From assembly GCA_963834365.1 (NCBI GenBank), contig CAWIBS010000021.1:186001-250000 (forward strand): 64,000 nucleotides of DNA, in the 5' to 3' direction. This DNA is from CAWJAP01 sp963834365. Lineage in GTDB: Bacteria; Acidobacteriota; Vicinamibacteria; Vicinamibacterales; Vicinamibacteraceae. A program made the translations under genes and the position numbers. Below are positions 7,255-17,881 of the stretch, in pieces. The notes beneath the pieces are model-generated. The model was not told where the DNA came from. It made no database searches and was given only the letters and a program-made list of their open reading frames with translations. Each line of letters starts with the position of its first letter. Within the stretch, counting starts at the first letter, position 1.

Positions 7255-10218
7255 TCAGCGCGTGCCGGCCGTCGTCGCGACCGACCCGGTGACCGGACTC
7301 GCGGGAGCGCTCGTCATGGGCGCCCCTGCCGAACACTCGAACATCGTGAAGTGAAGAGAGAAGGCGCGCACGCTGCCGGCGTCGAGCATGAAATTGTCCG
7401 AGACCCGAAGCGTCCACGTTCCGTTCGGGTCTTCACCGTCGAACGCCGACAGCGGTGTCGCCGGCCTGAACGTCCCCGTATACGGAGCACCGGCCGGCGT
7501 GATCGCCTGGATCGACGTCGCCGCCGCATCGTCGAACACCGTGTTGCAGAAGTTGTTGCCGCTGTTGGCAGTGCCGCCCGGGCGGTTGGCCATCGTCACG
7601 CTCGTGCCACCCGGAGACGTCAGCGTGAGGATCAGGTCGCCGACCCACGTGTGGTCGAGCCCCACCGTCGTCGAGCCGATGTTGCTGGAGCATGCCGTGC
7701 CGTCAATCGAGAACGTCAGGTTCGCGATGGCGCCGGGCGCGCCACTGACGACGAGCGGGACGACTCGTTCCAGCGGGCACGCCGTCCGGAATCGCAACGG
7801 CGGGGCCTGCGTAGGCGCACGTCGGTGAGCGCCGTGCCCGGCTGTCCCGTCTGGACCTTGAACGTGAACACCTGTGGGCTGTTCGCCCGTTCGAATACGA
7901 CGCCGTCAGCGAGAACTCGGGCGCCACCCGCACGTTGCAGTGGGCGCCAGGCTGAACGTGTAGGGCGTGCTGGTTGACGGCAGCCTGCCCGTTCGATCCG
8001 ATGTTGGGATAGTTCGACTGCGACACGCCAAGCGTGACGCCAGTGGTGCTCGTCGCGAGCGTACCGGTCACGTTCAGCGCGGTCGCGCCTCCAACGTTGA
8101 CGAGTTGCGCGAGCATGCTTGCCGACTCGCCGGGCTCGATGAACGCGTCACCGTCACCGCCAACGGCCGTGGACGTGACGGTCCCGAGATCGAGGAACGG
8201 CGCCGGCGGCGCCCCGATGTCCTGCAGCGCGCCGAACGCATCGACGATGCCGAAGCCGGAATCGCAATCGCGCCCCACGGCCTCGATGTCGAGCGCCGTC
8301 TGCTGCAGGGCACGGCGGATGCGATTGGGCGCGAGGCGGGGGCGCGCGGACTTGAGCAGGGCGGCAATCGCGGCCGCGTGCGGCGCCGCGGCCGAGGTCC
8401 CGAAGAACGGCTGGAATCCGGGCACCGTCGTCTGGACGCCGTCAGCGGCCGCGAGATCGGGCTTCCTGCGTAGCTGGCCGCCATTGCCGAACAGGAATTG
8501 CCCGGGGGTCAGCGGCGTCCCATCGGCATCGAAGAACACCCGGCGATAGCCGTCCGAGCTGAAGAGCTCGACGGGATTGGTGGCGCCACCAATGAAAGGG
8601 CCGCCCGCGGCTGTCGCGACGTTCACCGCCGCAATCCCGAACGCATCGGCGGCGGCATTGTGTCCGTGCGTGACGCCGCTTGTGGCGATCCCGAGCTGAC
8701 CGCCGAAGTTGTTCAAGTGCAGCGCCCGTCGTTCGCCGCTGGCACGGACGATCACGATGCGCTCGCCGGCGAAGGCGCCCGGGAACGTGCTCTCGAACGG
8801 GTCGTCGTCGCCGTCCTGGACGTCGGTTGACGCATCGAGACACGTCCGTGAGCGTCGAGTTCAGGATGTAGAAATCGTAGTCGTTTGCCGACTGGCCCAG
8901 GGGGTCCGACCAGAACAGCGCGAGCACGAACGTCGTGCTGCTTTCGACCCGGTTCGAGAAGACGCCGCCGCCGAAGTTGTGCAGGTCGCCGGCGCCGGTC
9001 AGAGCTCGGGATCGTCCCGTTGGCGACGCGGAAGTCACCCTCCCAGACACTGGCGGTGCCGTCGTTGAAGTTGCCCTCGTTGCCGGCGGACGAGAAATAG
9101 AGCGCGCCATCGGCCGTCACGTCGTTCACCGCCGCCGCAATGATGCCGTCCTGAAACGGCGACTCGTTGTCGTAAATGATGTCGTCGACGATGATGTGGC
9201 AGCCCGCGGCGCGGAGCGCGCGGATGTTGTCCGCGAAGCTCTGCGCGCCGTTGAACGCTGTCGCGAAGAACAGCTTCGCGCCGGGCGCGAGGTCATGGAT
9301 GATCTCCAGCATCGCCGTGCCTTCGCCGATGTCTACGAACGGCGGCGTCGGATCGATCCCGCTCTGGCCGGGCAGCACGGTCACGTCGTTCGGGAGGTCG
9401 CCGCTCGCCTGGGACTGCTCGAGGAAACGCACGCTGTCCGACAGGACACCAATGTTGACGCCAGCGCCCGTCACTCCGAAGAAGTTGCGCGCCTCGGCGG
9501 CGCGGTGTGCCACGTCGCCCTGCGTCGTCGCCGCTCCCTGGATGGCCAGTTGCGGCGGCACGTCCTGGAGCGCCGTGCGGCGCACCCCAATCTGATCGAT
9601 CGCCGCGAGCAGTCGCGAGCGGAGCGTCTCGACCTGCTCGCTCGAAGGACCGCGCCGGCCGGGACGCGACAGAGCCGCTGGCGCCGAGCGCTCGCGCAAC
9701 TGCCGATGCGTTTTCGCCATGGCGGTCGGGCTGATGCCTCGCACCTCCGACAGCTCCGCCAACCCTTCGAGCAGCTCGATCGGTACAAGCGCCCGCAGGG
9801 TCGATGCCCGTTCGTGGCCGTAGAGCACCTCGCCGCCAAACTTCTCGATCGTCTCGATCACGGCCTTCGAGAAGCGGCCGTGGATCTCGACGTCGACGCG
9901 GCCGTCGGGCGCGACGGCGAGCTGCGATCGCAGCGCGCCGACGTTGGCGGCGATCCGTGCGCCGCTGCGCGCCTTGGCCGCATAGAGGAGGCGTGAGCTG
10001 ATCTTGCGCTGCGCGACCGACCGGCGCTGCTTGTCGGCGCCGATCGCTCGGATCTGCTGGCGCGCGGACTCGCCGAGCTGATCGAGTGCGACAGGCGCCG
10101 GCGTCGGCTGTCCGCGGGTGTCGTTCTGCCCCGCGACAGACCGCGGCGTCGAGACCAGCACGGCGAACGCCAGGCACACACACGTCGAGCCCATCCGACC
10201 ACTGATGTTCGGCAGCAT
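7255..10218 (-). CDS. secreted S8/S53-like subtilase with C-terminal P-domain (frameshifted)
   Basis: An exported peptidase of roughly 980 residues, read through at least five frame changes (near 9010, 8840, 7895, 7825 and 7775). The start ATG follows AAGGAGG and a signal peptide ending SVAGQ. The catalytic domain shows the aspartate segment VTGAGVNIGVLSDS, then EGTAMLEIIHDLAPGA where classical subtilisins have HGT, the VDDIIYDN segment, and the serine motif GTSAAAPHAAAIAALL. The glutamate in place of histidine resembles the S53-like subgroup of the subtilase superfamily. A CARDB-like segment and a proprotein-convertase P-domain (VGLDHTWVGDLILTLTSP to NGTWTLRVSD) follow. It probably digests extracellular protein. 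The breaks look like sequencing errors because all domains are intact once joined. Confidence 0.8.
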
Positions 10219-10387
10219 GGGGACGAACCTCCTTGAGGCGCGATCAGCAGCCTCTTTGTACTGGGGGAAGTGCAGGCTAGAAGGGCCGAGCTACTTCGTC
10301 AAGCTGAGCAAGCACAGTCTGCGCCAGCAATGATGAGGTGCCGACGCGCTGGCGCCGGCGAGCGAAGTGGGGACAGGACGCGAGAGA

Positions 10388-11167
10388 TCAGGGACGAAAC
10401 AACTGCTCGAAGTTGTGGTCCGTCGCCGCGACGATCGTGTCAATCGTCATGCCACGGACGCTGGCCAGAGTCCGGGCCACATGGACTACGTGCGCCGGTT
10501 CGTTTCGAGTGCCTCGAAACGGGACCGGCGCCAGGTAGGGACTGTCGGTCTCGATGAGCAGGCGATCCATCGGGACGGATGCGGCGACGTCCCGCAGCGG
10601 TTGGGCTCTCGGAAACGTCACGATGCCCGAGAACGACAGGTGGAAGCCGAGGTCGAGCGCCGCGGCGGCCAGGGCCGCATCGCCGGTGAAGCAATGGAAC
10701 ACGCCTCGCGCTGCCCCGCCACCCGCCTCGCGCAGGAGGCGAAGCGTATCGTCGTCGGCTTCCCGGGTGTGGATGACGATCGGCAGGTCGCGTTCGACCG
10801 CCAGGGCGACTTGCGACGCGAAGACGCGCTGCTGCACGTCCCGCGGCGAAAAATCGTAGTGGTAGTCGAGCCCGATTTCGCCGAGCGCGCGCACGCCGGC
10901 GATGCGGCCGAGGGCGGCGGTCGTGACCTGTACTGCCTCGCCCGGGGCCTCCGCATGGCGGCCCGCCTGATGAGGGTGGACGCCCGTGGCGAATCGCAGC
11001 CCCTGCCAACGCTCCGCCAAACTGCCGGCCCGGTCCAGTTCTTCCTCCGACCCTGCATCCAGGATGCAGAGCGCCGTCTCGAGCCCTGCGCCACGGGCAC
11101 GCGCGACGACCTCATCGAGGTCCGCCTCGAACGCGGCGTCGGCCAGGTGGCAGTGGGAGTCGTACAT
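10388..11167 (-). CDS. tatD: TatD family metal-dependent deoxyribonuclease
   Basis: A complete 259-residue TIM-barrel hydrolase of the TatD/YcfH family, which degrades DNA in a Mg-dependent 3'-5' manner and acts on DNA ends. It has the metal ligands in order: DSHCHL at residues 3-8, the GEIGLDYHYD motif with the bridging glutamate, IVIHTREA, VFHCFTGD and the late aspartate in LLIETDSPYLAP. Placing tatD directly after metG is a very common bacterial arrangement, seen here on the same strand with a 117-base gap filled by short tandem repeats. Confidence 0.93.
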   Translation of the reverse strand: MYDSHCHLADAAFEADLDEVVARARGAGLETALCILDAGSEEELDRAGSLAERWQGLRFATGVHPHQAGRHAEAPGEAVQVTTAALGRIAGVRALGEIGLDYHYDFSPRDVQQRVFASQVALAVERDLPIVIHTREADDDTLRLLREAGGGAARGVFHCFTGDAALAAAALDLGFHLSFSGIVTFPRAQPLRDVAASVPMDRLLIETDSPYLAPVPFRGTRNEPAHVVHVARTLASVRGMTIDTIVAATDHNFEQLFRP

Positions 11168-11180
11168 GCAAGTACCAAAG

Positions 11181-11282
11181 TACGAGGGACGAGGGACGAA
11201 GTACGAAGTGAAGGAGGAAGTTGGAAGGAGGAAATGGGAAGGTGGAAGTCCTGGTCGCTGGTCGCTCGTCGTTGGTCGCTGG
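11181..11282. repeat. short-period tandem repeats
   Basis: The gap between metG and tatD is built of degenerate short units: ACGAGGG / ACGAAGT and GGAGGAAG words, then repeated TGGTCGC. No gene is possible here. Similar low-complexity tracts recur in other intergenic gaps. Confidence 0.6.
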
Positions 11283-11284
11283 AA

Positions 11285-13316
11285 TCAGCGTACGCGCGAG
11301 CCGGGCGGTGGCGCGTTCTCGAAGGTCACGAGCTCGGGTTTGCCGCCCTCGGGACTTCCGGCGAGCACCATGCCGTTCGACTCGATGCCCATCAGCGTCG
11401 CCGGCTTGAGGTTGGCCACGATCACCACCGAGCGTCCCACGAGCACGTCGGGCTCGTAAGCTTCCGCGATGCCCGCCACCAGCGTCCGTTGCTCCGTGCC
11501 GACGTCCACGGTCAGCTTCACCAGCTTCTTCGACTTCGGGACACGCTCGGCGGTCAGCACGCGGGCGACGCGCAGATCGATCTTCATGAACTCGTCGATC
11601 GCCAGCCGCTGGCCATCAGCGGTTCCGGGGACCGGCGAGGGCGGCGCCGATGGTGACGCATGGGCCGCCGGAGACGCGGCTGGCGTCGAGTCCGTGGGCT
11701 CGGGCGGCTGTGGGGGCTGTTCGCGTTCTCGGGCATGAGAGCTCCAGATTCGACATGGATGTCAGCAGCGGACGACGAGAGCCGCACGTCGGCGACGGGA
11801 GCTTCGGGCGCGCGCCGTGGCCAGAGCGGGTCCGCCTTTGTGAATCGTGCGCGCGTCCGACGCGCGCCAGCGCCGCCGCGTCGAGCCGCAGCTCGTTCGC
11901 GCTCGTCGTGTCGCCGACACGCCTGAGAATCTCGGCGGCCGACGTCGGCATGATCGGCAGCAGCAGCACGCCCGCGATCCGAACGGCCTCCGCCACGTCG
12001 ACCAGCACCTGGCTGAGATGCGCCGACTGCGCGGGCGCCTTCGCGAGGGTCCACGGCTCGGTTTCCGCGATGTACTCATTGGCGGCGCTGATGAACCGAT
12101 AGACAGCCGCGGCCCCGTCGTTCAGCGCCAGCCGGTCCATCGCCTCGCGATACGTCGTCACGGTTGCTTCGGCCAGCGGCGCCAGCCGGCCGGGGGTCGC
12201 GACCCCCTGCAGCAGCCCGCCGCGATAGCGCTCCGCCATGCTGCCGATACGGCTGACGAGATTCCCCAGATTGTTGGCGAGGTCGGCGTTGTAGCGCTCC
12301 TCGAATCGATCCCAGGCAAAATCGACGTCGCTGCCGTACGGCGCCTCCTTGACGATGTAGAGCCGCAGCGGGTCCACGCCGTACTCGTCCACGACCGCCA
12401 GCGGGTCCACCACCGTCCCGAGGGACTTGCTCATCTTCTCGCCACGGTAGGTGACGAAGCCGTGGCCGAACACCTGGTCGGGGAGCGCAGCGCCGGCGCT
12501 CATGAGCATCGCCGGCCAGACGATGCAGTGGAAGCGCGTGATGTCCTTGCCGATGATATGGAGGCTCGCCGGCCACCAGCGCTCGAACAACGCCTGGTCG
12601 CTGCCGTAGCCCACCGCCGAGATGTAGTTGATCAGCGCGTCGAACCAGACGTAAATCACCTTGCCGGGATCGGTCGGCATCGGGATCCCCCATGCCTGCC
12701 CGGCGCGGCTGATCGACAGGTCCTCGAGGTCGCCCTCGAGCCATCGCAGGATCTCGTTCCGCCGAATCGCCGGCTCGACGAACCGGGGGTGCGCCTCCAG
12801 ATGACGGAGCAGCGGCTCGCGATACTTCGACAGCCGGAAGAAGTGATTGCGCTCCTTGATCCACTCCGGCGTGGTCTTGTGGATGGCGCACTTGCCCGCG
12901 ACCAGATCGCGCTCCTGCTTGAACGCTTCGCAGGAGACGCAGTACCAGCCCTCGTAGTCGCCTTCGAAGAGATCGCCGGCCTCGGCGATGCGCCGGACGA
13001 GGGTCTGCACCGCCACCCGATGCCGCGGCTGGGTCGTGCGGATGAAATCGTCGTACGAGATCTGGAGGCGCCGGTACGCCGATCGGAACACCTCTTCCAT
13101 CTGGTCGCAGTAGACCAGGGGATCCAGGCCAAGCTCCTGGGCCCGCTTGTAGACGTTCTGCGAGTGCTCGTCGTTGCCGATGACGAAGTGGGTCGTCCGT
13201 CCGCGCAGGCGCTGATAGCGGGCGATGACGTCGGCGGTGACCTTCTCGTAGGCGTGCCCGATGTGAGGCTCGCCGTTGACGTAGTCGATGGCGGTCGTGA
13301 GGTAGAAGCGGGACAA
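11285..13316 (-). CDS. metG: methionyl-tRNA synthetase with C-terminal tRNA-binding domain (frameshifted linker)
   Basis: Charges tRNA-Met. The catalytic domain has HIGH at residues 18-21, a connective peptide with CVSCEAFKQERD and a further cysteine as a likely zinc knuckle, and the class I signature EKMSKS; the anticodon-binding helical domain follows. The last 100 residues (from FMKIDLRVARV to VTFENAPPPGSR) are a Trbp111-type tRNA-binding domain. This domain is in a different frame from the body, and at least one indel lies in the Pro/Ala-rich linker at about 11640-11870. The start is most likely TTG at 13316, five bases after the larC stop codon; no ATG or GTG is placed as well. Confidence 0.9.
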
Positions 13317-13321
13317 GGGAG

Positions 13322-14650
13322 CTATCGATCCAACCAGGCTTTCAGGGCGGCGGCTTGCACGTCCTTGACCGCCACACCCGCCGCGCGCGCGAGGCGCACG
13401 CAGTCGTCGAACTCCGGCGTCGCGCTGACGATCTGGCCGTCGAGGCGGCCGGCCTTGACGCTCACCGCCCCCCAGATCGTCTCGACGACGAAGTGCTCGC
13501 GAGCCAGACACTCGCGCGTCATCTCATGGTATCTCACGCCCAGTGTGGTCGTCTCGCGGAAGATGATGCGCGACAGCGCGTCGCGCCGCTCGGGCGAGGC
13601 GAGCACGGTCACCAGCGTGCCCGGCCGGTTCTTCTTCATTTGCACGGGCGCATAGTAGACGTCGTTCGCGCCCGCCGCGAGGAGCTGATCCATCAGCACG
13701 CCGTACAACTGCGGGTTCATGTCGTCGAGCTCGCACTCGAGCACGGTGATGCGGCTCACCACCGCGGCCGCGTCCGAGGCGCCCACCAGCACGCGTAACA
13801 CGTTCGGCCGCTCCCTGAAGTCGCGGGTCCCCGCCCCATAGCCAATCCGCTCCACCCGCATCGTCGGCATCGGCCCGTACTCGTGCGCGAAGCCGGTCAC
13901 GAGCAGCGCGCCCGTGGGCGTCGTCAGCTCCACCGCCGGCCCGTCCTGATAGACCGGCACTCCGGCGAGGAGCCGGGCCGTGGCCGGCGCCGGTACCGGA
14001 AACGTCCCGTGCGCGCACTCGACCATCCCTCGTCCGAGGTTGAGCGGCGACGCGACGATGCGATCGGCGCCAAACCACTCGATCCCGAAGACGCCGCCGA
14101 CAATGTCGATGATCGAGTCGAGGGCGCCGACCTCGTGGAGGTGCACGCGGTCGATCGGCATGTCGTGGATCGCCGCCTCCGCTTCCGCCAGCCGCCGGAA
14201 CAGGGCAACCGCGCGATCGCGCGAGGCCGGCGGCAGGGCCGACCGCGCAATACGGTGCTCGATGTCGTGAAGGCTTCGATGCGTGTGCTGACCGTGCGTA
14301 TGGGCGTGATCGTGAGGGTGCCCGTGGCCAGCGCGATCGTGGTCGTGCGGGTGCTGGTGGTCGTGCTGATGGTCGTGAGGCGCGTGGCGATGATCGTGCG
14401 GCACGGCGTGGCTGCCGGCGGCGCTGCTGACCGGCTGCTCCCGCGCGGGCCCGCGCTCGTCGAGCACGAATTTCGTCGCCGATACGCCGGCCCGCAGGAC
14501 CCGTCTCGTGTCGAGCGTGTAGTCGTCGATCGCGAGACTGCCGAGGGCTTCCCGCAGCGCCTCGAGCGGCAGCCCGGCATCGAGGAGGGCGCCGAGCAGC
14601 ATGTCTCCGGACACGCCGGAAAACGCGTCGAAATACAGAATCGTGGACAC
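13322..14650 (-). CDS. larC: nickel-pincer cofactor biosynthesis protein LarC
   Basis: LarC is the nickel insertase that completes the pincer cofactor of lactate racemase and relatives, using CTP. The 442-residue protein starts with YFDAFSGVSGDMLLGALLDAG, the family signature. Between residues 81 and 128 lies a loop with about 18 histidines, presumably holding nickel. Next come HLHEVGALDSIIDIVGG, NLGRGMVECAHG, the ELTTPTGALLV segment and the C-terminal domain (ELDDMNPQLYGVLMD, APVQMKKNRPG). It is one uninterrupted frame, unlike the split larC1/larC2 of Lactobacillus. larA, larB and larE are absent nearby. The start is GTG, 14 bases after the end of radC. Confidence 0.93.
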   Translation of the reverse strand: MSTILYFDAFSGVSGDMLLGALLDAGLPLEALREALGSLAIDDYTLDTRRVLRAGVSATKFVLDERGPAREQPVSSAAGSHAVPHDHRHAPHDHQHDHQHPHDHDRAGHGHPHDHAHTHGQHTHRSLHDIEHRIARSALPPASRDRAVALFRRLAEAEAAIHDMPIDRVHLHEVGALDSIIDIVGGVFGIEWFGADRIVASPLNLGRGMVECAHGTFPVPAPATARLLAGVPVYQDGPAVELTTPTGALLVTGFAHEYGPMPTMRVERIGYGAGTRDFRERPNVLRVLVGASDAAAVVSRITVLECELDDMNPQLYGVLMDQLLAAGANDVYYAPVQMKKNRPGTLVTVLASPERRDALSRIIFRETTTLGVRYHEMTRECLAREHFVVETIWGAVSVKAGRLDGQIVSATPEFDDCVRLARAAGVAVKDVQAAALKAWLDR

Positions 14651-14664
14651 GGAAGGGTTCCCGA

Positions 14665-15352
14665 TCAGCGAGCCGTGGGCCCCGCGCCGAGCGTGCCAGC
14701 CTCGCGGAAGCTGTAGTAGCGCGTGTCGGCCAGGATGACGTGGTCGGCGACCTCGATGCCCATCAACTCTCCCGCCTGCCGCAGCCGCGCGGTCAGCCGC
14801 AGGTCGTCGGCGCTCGGCGAGGCGTCGCCGGAGGGATGATTATGGAACAGGACGAGCGCGGATGCACCGGCCAGGGCCGCGGCGCGGAACACGTCGCGCG
14901 GATGGACCGGCGCGGCATCGATCCGCGCCGATCGAGAGCACGACGGTCCGGATGATCCGGTAGCGGGCGTCGAGCAGCAGGGCGCCGAACCGTTCGACGG
15001 GATGCGCCCCGAATCGCGGCAGCAGGTATTCGACCGCCTCGCGCGGCCCCAGCAGCTGTGCACGCTGGTCGGGCGTCCGTTGCAGCGTGCGACGCCCGAG
15101 CTCGACCGCGGCCACCAGCTGCGTCGCTCGCGTCACCCCCACCCCGGGGACGCGGCGGAGCTCGTCGATGCACGTCCGCGTCAGCCCGTGGACGCCGCCG
15201 AGCGCGGCGAGCACCGCCCGCGCGAGGTCCAGGGCGCTGGCGTGGCGCGTGCCGTGACCGAGCACGACCGCGACGAGCTCGTGATCGGCGAGCGCCGCGG
15301 TCCCGAGGCGGCCCAGCTTCTCGCGCGGCCGGTCGGCCGCCGACAGGTCCAT
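14665..15352 (-). CDS. radC: RadC family JAB-domain protein (one frameshift)
   Basis: A protein of about 228 residues with an N-terminal helix-hairpin-helix segment (PREKLGRLGTAALADHELVAVVLGHG, then RRVPGVGVTRATQLVAAVELGRR) and a C-terminal MPN/JAB metal-binding domain. The latter carries VHPRDVF, the HNHPSGD metal motif, and the late aspartate in ADHVILAD. The cellular function of RadC is not settled; a role in recombination repair is historical. A one-base shift near 14935 separates VVLSIG from the IDAAPVHPRDVF continuation. The protein reads normally across it, so I take it as a sequence error. The start ATG at 15352 faces the divergent DUF4398 gene. Confidence 0.88.
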
Positions 15353-15427
15353 GTCTCCCGCATCCTCCGCGCGTCCGGCCCAGGGGTCTCCGCGTTCCCG
15401 TTCCGGCTGGCCGTATACTCTCCCGCG

Positions 15428-16027
15428 ATGCTTCGTCTTCGCGTGCAACGACGCGCGTGCTTTCTCGTCTGTCTGCTGCTCGTTGCGGCGTGCTTCGAAC
15501 CGCCGACGCGCGAGCTCAATCAGGCCCAGGGCGCCATCGACGCCGCACGCGCGGCGGGCGCCGCCGACTTCGCCACGACCGAGCTCCAGGCCGCGGAACA
15601 GGCGCTCAAACGCGCGCATGAAGCCGCCACCGTCCGCGACTACCGCCAGGCGCTGAGCCTCGCGCTCGACGCGAAGGAACGCGCACGTGACGCGGCGCGC
15701 AGCAGCGCCGATCGCATGGCACTCCTCAAGAGCGAGGCCGAGCTGGTCATGCAGTCGGCGACGCAGGCGGTCGCTCAGGCGCGCGGCCGGCTGGCGACGC
15801 CCGAGTACGCCCGCGTGCCCGCGGCGCGGCTCGCCCGGCGGAAGAGCGCGCTCACCGCCGCCGAGGCCACCGTGCAAGAAGCGCGCGCAGCCGCCGATCG
15901 CCGTGACTACGTCAAGGCCCGGGCCGGCGCCGAGGCCGCGCTGGCGCAGGTCCGGGAGGCGCTCGCTCCCGATCAGGCCGCCGACGCTCGGCCGGCGAAG
16001 GGCTCACGTCCCGCGTCGCGTCCCTGA
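15428..16027 (+). CDS. DUF4398-type lipoprotein
   Basis: A 199-residue protein with a lipoprotein signal: a basic N-terminus (LRLRVQRR), a hydrophobic stretch and the lipobox LLVAAC with the lipidated cysteine near residue 19. The mature part is almost entirely alanine-rich amphipathic helix with repeating Ala-Ala-Arg/Glu heptads, starting with ELNQAQGAIDAARAAGAADFATTELQAAEQALKRA, which is the pattern of the DUF4398 domain. It is probably an outer-membrane-anchored periplasmic helical hairpin, but no activity is known. Transcribed alone, divergently from radC. Confidence 0.75.
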   Translation: MLRLRVQRRACFLVCLLLVAACFEPPTRELNQAQGAIDAARAAGAADFATTELQAAEQALKRAHEAATVRDYRQALSLALDAKERARDAARSSADRMALLKSEAELVMQSATQAVAQARGRLATPEYARVPAARLARRKSALTAAEATVQEARAAADRRDYVKARAGAEAALAQVREALAPDQAADARPAKGSRPASRP

Positions 16028-16032
16028 TTCAG

Positions 16033-16117
16033 CCCGGGGTTCACTTGTATCGACAATGTGGCGCAGGCCTTCAGGCCTGCCCGCGGGCCTGTTGTGTCAA
16101 CACAAGCGAACTCCGGG
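16033..16117. repeat. 85-bp element with terminal inverted repeats (family copy 1)
   Basis: The ends are imperfect inverted repeats (GTTCACTTGTATCGACAA at left against GTTCGCTTGTGTTGACA as the complement of the right end). In the middle is the palindrome GCGCAGGCC-TTCA-GGCCTGC. Copies occur at 18518-18636 and, truncated on the right, at 39195-39290. It fills the gap between two convergent genes. Confidence 0.75.
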
Positions 16118-16118
16118 C

Positions 16119-17688
16119 CTAGAGGAGCAGCGGGACCAGGCTGAAGACGGCCGCGACAATCAGCACGAATCCCGCCAGGTCGAGCAGCAGCCCATGCCGC
16201 ATCATCGCGGTGATGGGCACGTGCCCCGAGCTGTAGACGATCGCGTTCGGGGCGGTGGAAATCGGCATCATGAAGCCCATGCTGGCGCCGAGCGTGGCGG
16301 CCAGCGCCGGCTGCAGCGGGTTGACGCCGGCGGCCTGCGCGACGGCAATCGCCACCGGCACGATCATGTTGGCGGACGCCGTGTTCGACGTCGTCTCGGA
16401 CAGCAGGATTGCCAGCCCCGCGAACACGATCGTCAACGCCAGTTCCGTCCGGACCGGCAGCCACGCCGTGAGCGAATCGCCGATCCATCGGGCGAGGCCG
16501 GTCGAAAACGCCAACTCTCCCAGCGCCAGCCCGCCGCCATAGAGCAGGACGATCCCCCAGTCGATGCGCACCGCCTGGTTCCAGGTCAATGTGAACTGGC
16601 GTTTCCGCCAGTCGAGCGGCAGGACGAAGAGCAGGATGGCGCCCAGCATCGCCGCGACGCTCTCCGGAACCGCACGCTCGTACGCCCGGACGAGGGGGGC
16701 ATCCGCGGCCCCGACGATGGCAGCCATGCCCGGCGCAGTCCAGAGCAGCACGGTCGCGCCGAACGCGAGCAGGGTATTGCGCTGCCCCGTCGAGACGGGT
16801 CCCAGCCGCTGCAGTTCCTCGCGCACCAGCGCGGCGCCGCCGGCACCGATCTGCAGCCCGCGCACGGTACGGCTCAGCCACCACGCGAGCAGGCTGAACA
16901 GCACGGCCACCAGCGGGACACCTATCTGCATCCACTCGAGGAAGCCCACGTGCCGACCCGTCACCCGCTCGATGAAGCCCAGGCCAATCAGATTGGGCGG
17001 CGTCCCGACCGGCGTCGCCATGCCGCCAATCGACGCCCCGAACGCCGTGATGAGCATCATCGCAATCGCGAACCGGCGGACGGCCATCGGCGTCGTGTCC
17101 CGCGGGTCCCGATCGCGAGACGTGCGCCACGATCGACAGACCGATCGGAAAGAGCATCGCGGTCGTCGCGGTGTTGCTGATCCACATCGAGATGAAGGTT
17201 GCCACCGCGCCGTAGGCGACGACGAGGCGGGGCGCGCTGGTGCCGACCATCGGCGAGGCCAGCGCCGTGAACGCAATGCGGCGATCCACACCATGGACGA
17301 ACATGGCCTCGGCCAGGATGAAGCTGCCGATGAACAGGAAGATGATCGGATCGGCGAACGGCGCCAGCGCCGCCCGGGCCGGCGCGACCTGCAGGACGAC
17401 CGCCAGCGTCGGACCGAGAATCGCCGTGACCGCCATCGGCAGCGCTTCGGTCACCCACAGGACGATCACCGTCAGCATGATCGCGGCGAGATGGTGCGCA
17501 GCCGGCGTCAGCCCGGGCGTCGGCAGGAACAACACGCTGGCGAGGACGAGGGGCGCGGCAATGAGGCCGACGGTTCGCCGGCGGCGGTTGAATCGCTCCT
17601 CCGCGGGCGAATACGTCTCGACGGCGCCGATGGCCTCGTGGACGGTCCGCAGGTGCGGGAGGGGCGGACGGCCGGAGAGGCTGGACAC
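16119..17688 (-). CDS. SLC13/DASS family sodium:dicarboxylate symporter (one frameshift)
   Basis: An integral inner-membrane transporter of about 520 residues with 11-12 hydrophobic segments. Family hallmarks are FIGSFILAEAM in the first half, SNTATTAMLFPIGLSI (the first SNT motif), GGMATPVGTPPNLIGLGFI, and in the second half LLSETTSNTASANMIVP (the second SNT motif) and MMPISTAPNAIVYSSG. Such carriers import di- or tricarboxylates or related anions with sodium. One indel near 17110-17125 joins the two halves. The start is uncertain: GTG at 17688 avoids the G-rich tandem repeat that lies upstream; the frame itself stays open to 17793. Confidence 0.87.
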
Positions 17689-17699
17689 CGGTGGACACT

Positions 17700-17772
17700 C
17701 TACACCGGGGCGAGTGGGCGACTCGGCGGCTGGGCGGCTGGGGGACTGGGGGACTGGGCGACTGGGGGAGGC
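17700..17772. repeat. G-rich short tandem repeat
   Basis: Degenerate units of CGACTGGG / CGGCTGGG / GGACTGGG directly upstream of the SLC13 transporter. A related C-rich tract on the same theme is at 33622-33660. Confidence 0.6.
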
Positions 17773-17881
17773 TGGGTGAACGATCCGCGGCACCAGCAGC
17801 CCGCAGGCTGCCGGTGCAACGTTTGCGCTCGATGGGCGGGCGAGGGTCAGAGCAGCGCTGTCGAGCGACGGGACGTCTGCA

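Noticed and set aside
13883..14716. Plus-strand frame over larC with valine-rich stretches resembling membrane segments
   Set aside because: It is the complement of the histidine-codon-rich loop of larC; the apparent hydrophobicity comes from GTG/GTC codons.
14930..14940. Programmed ribosomal frameshift in radC
   Set aside because: No slippery heptamer or downstream pseudoknot was evident, and similar breaks are found in many unrelated genes of the window, so sequence error is simpler.
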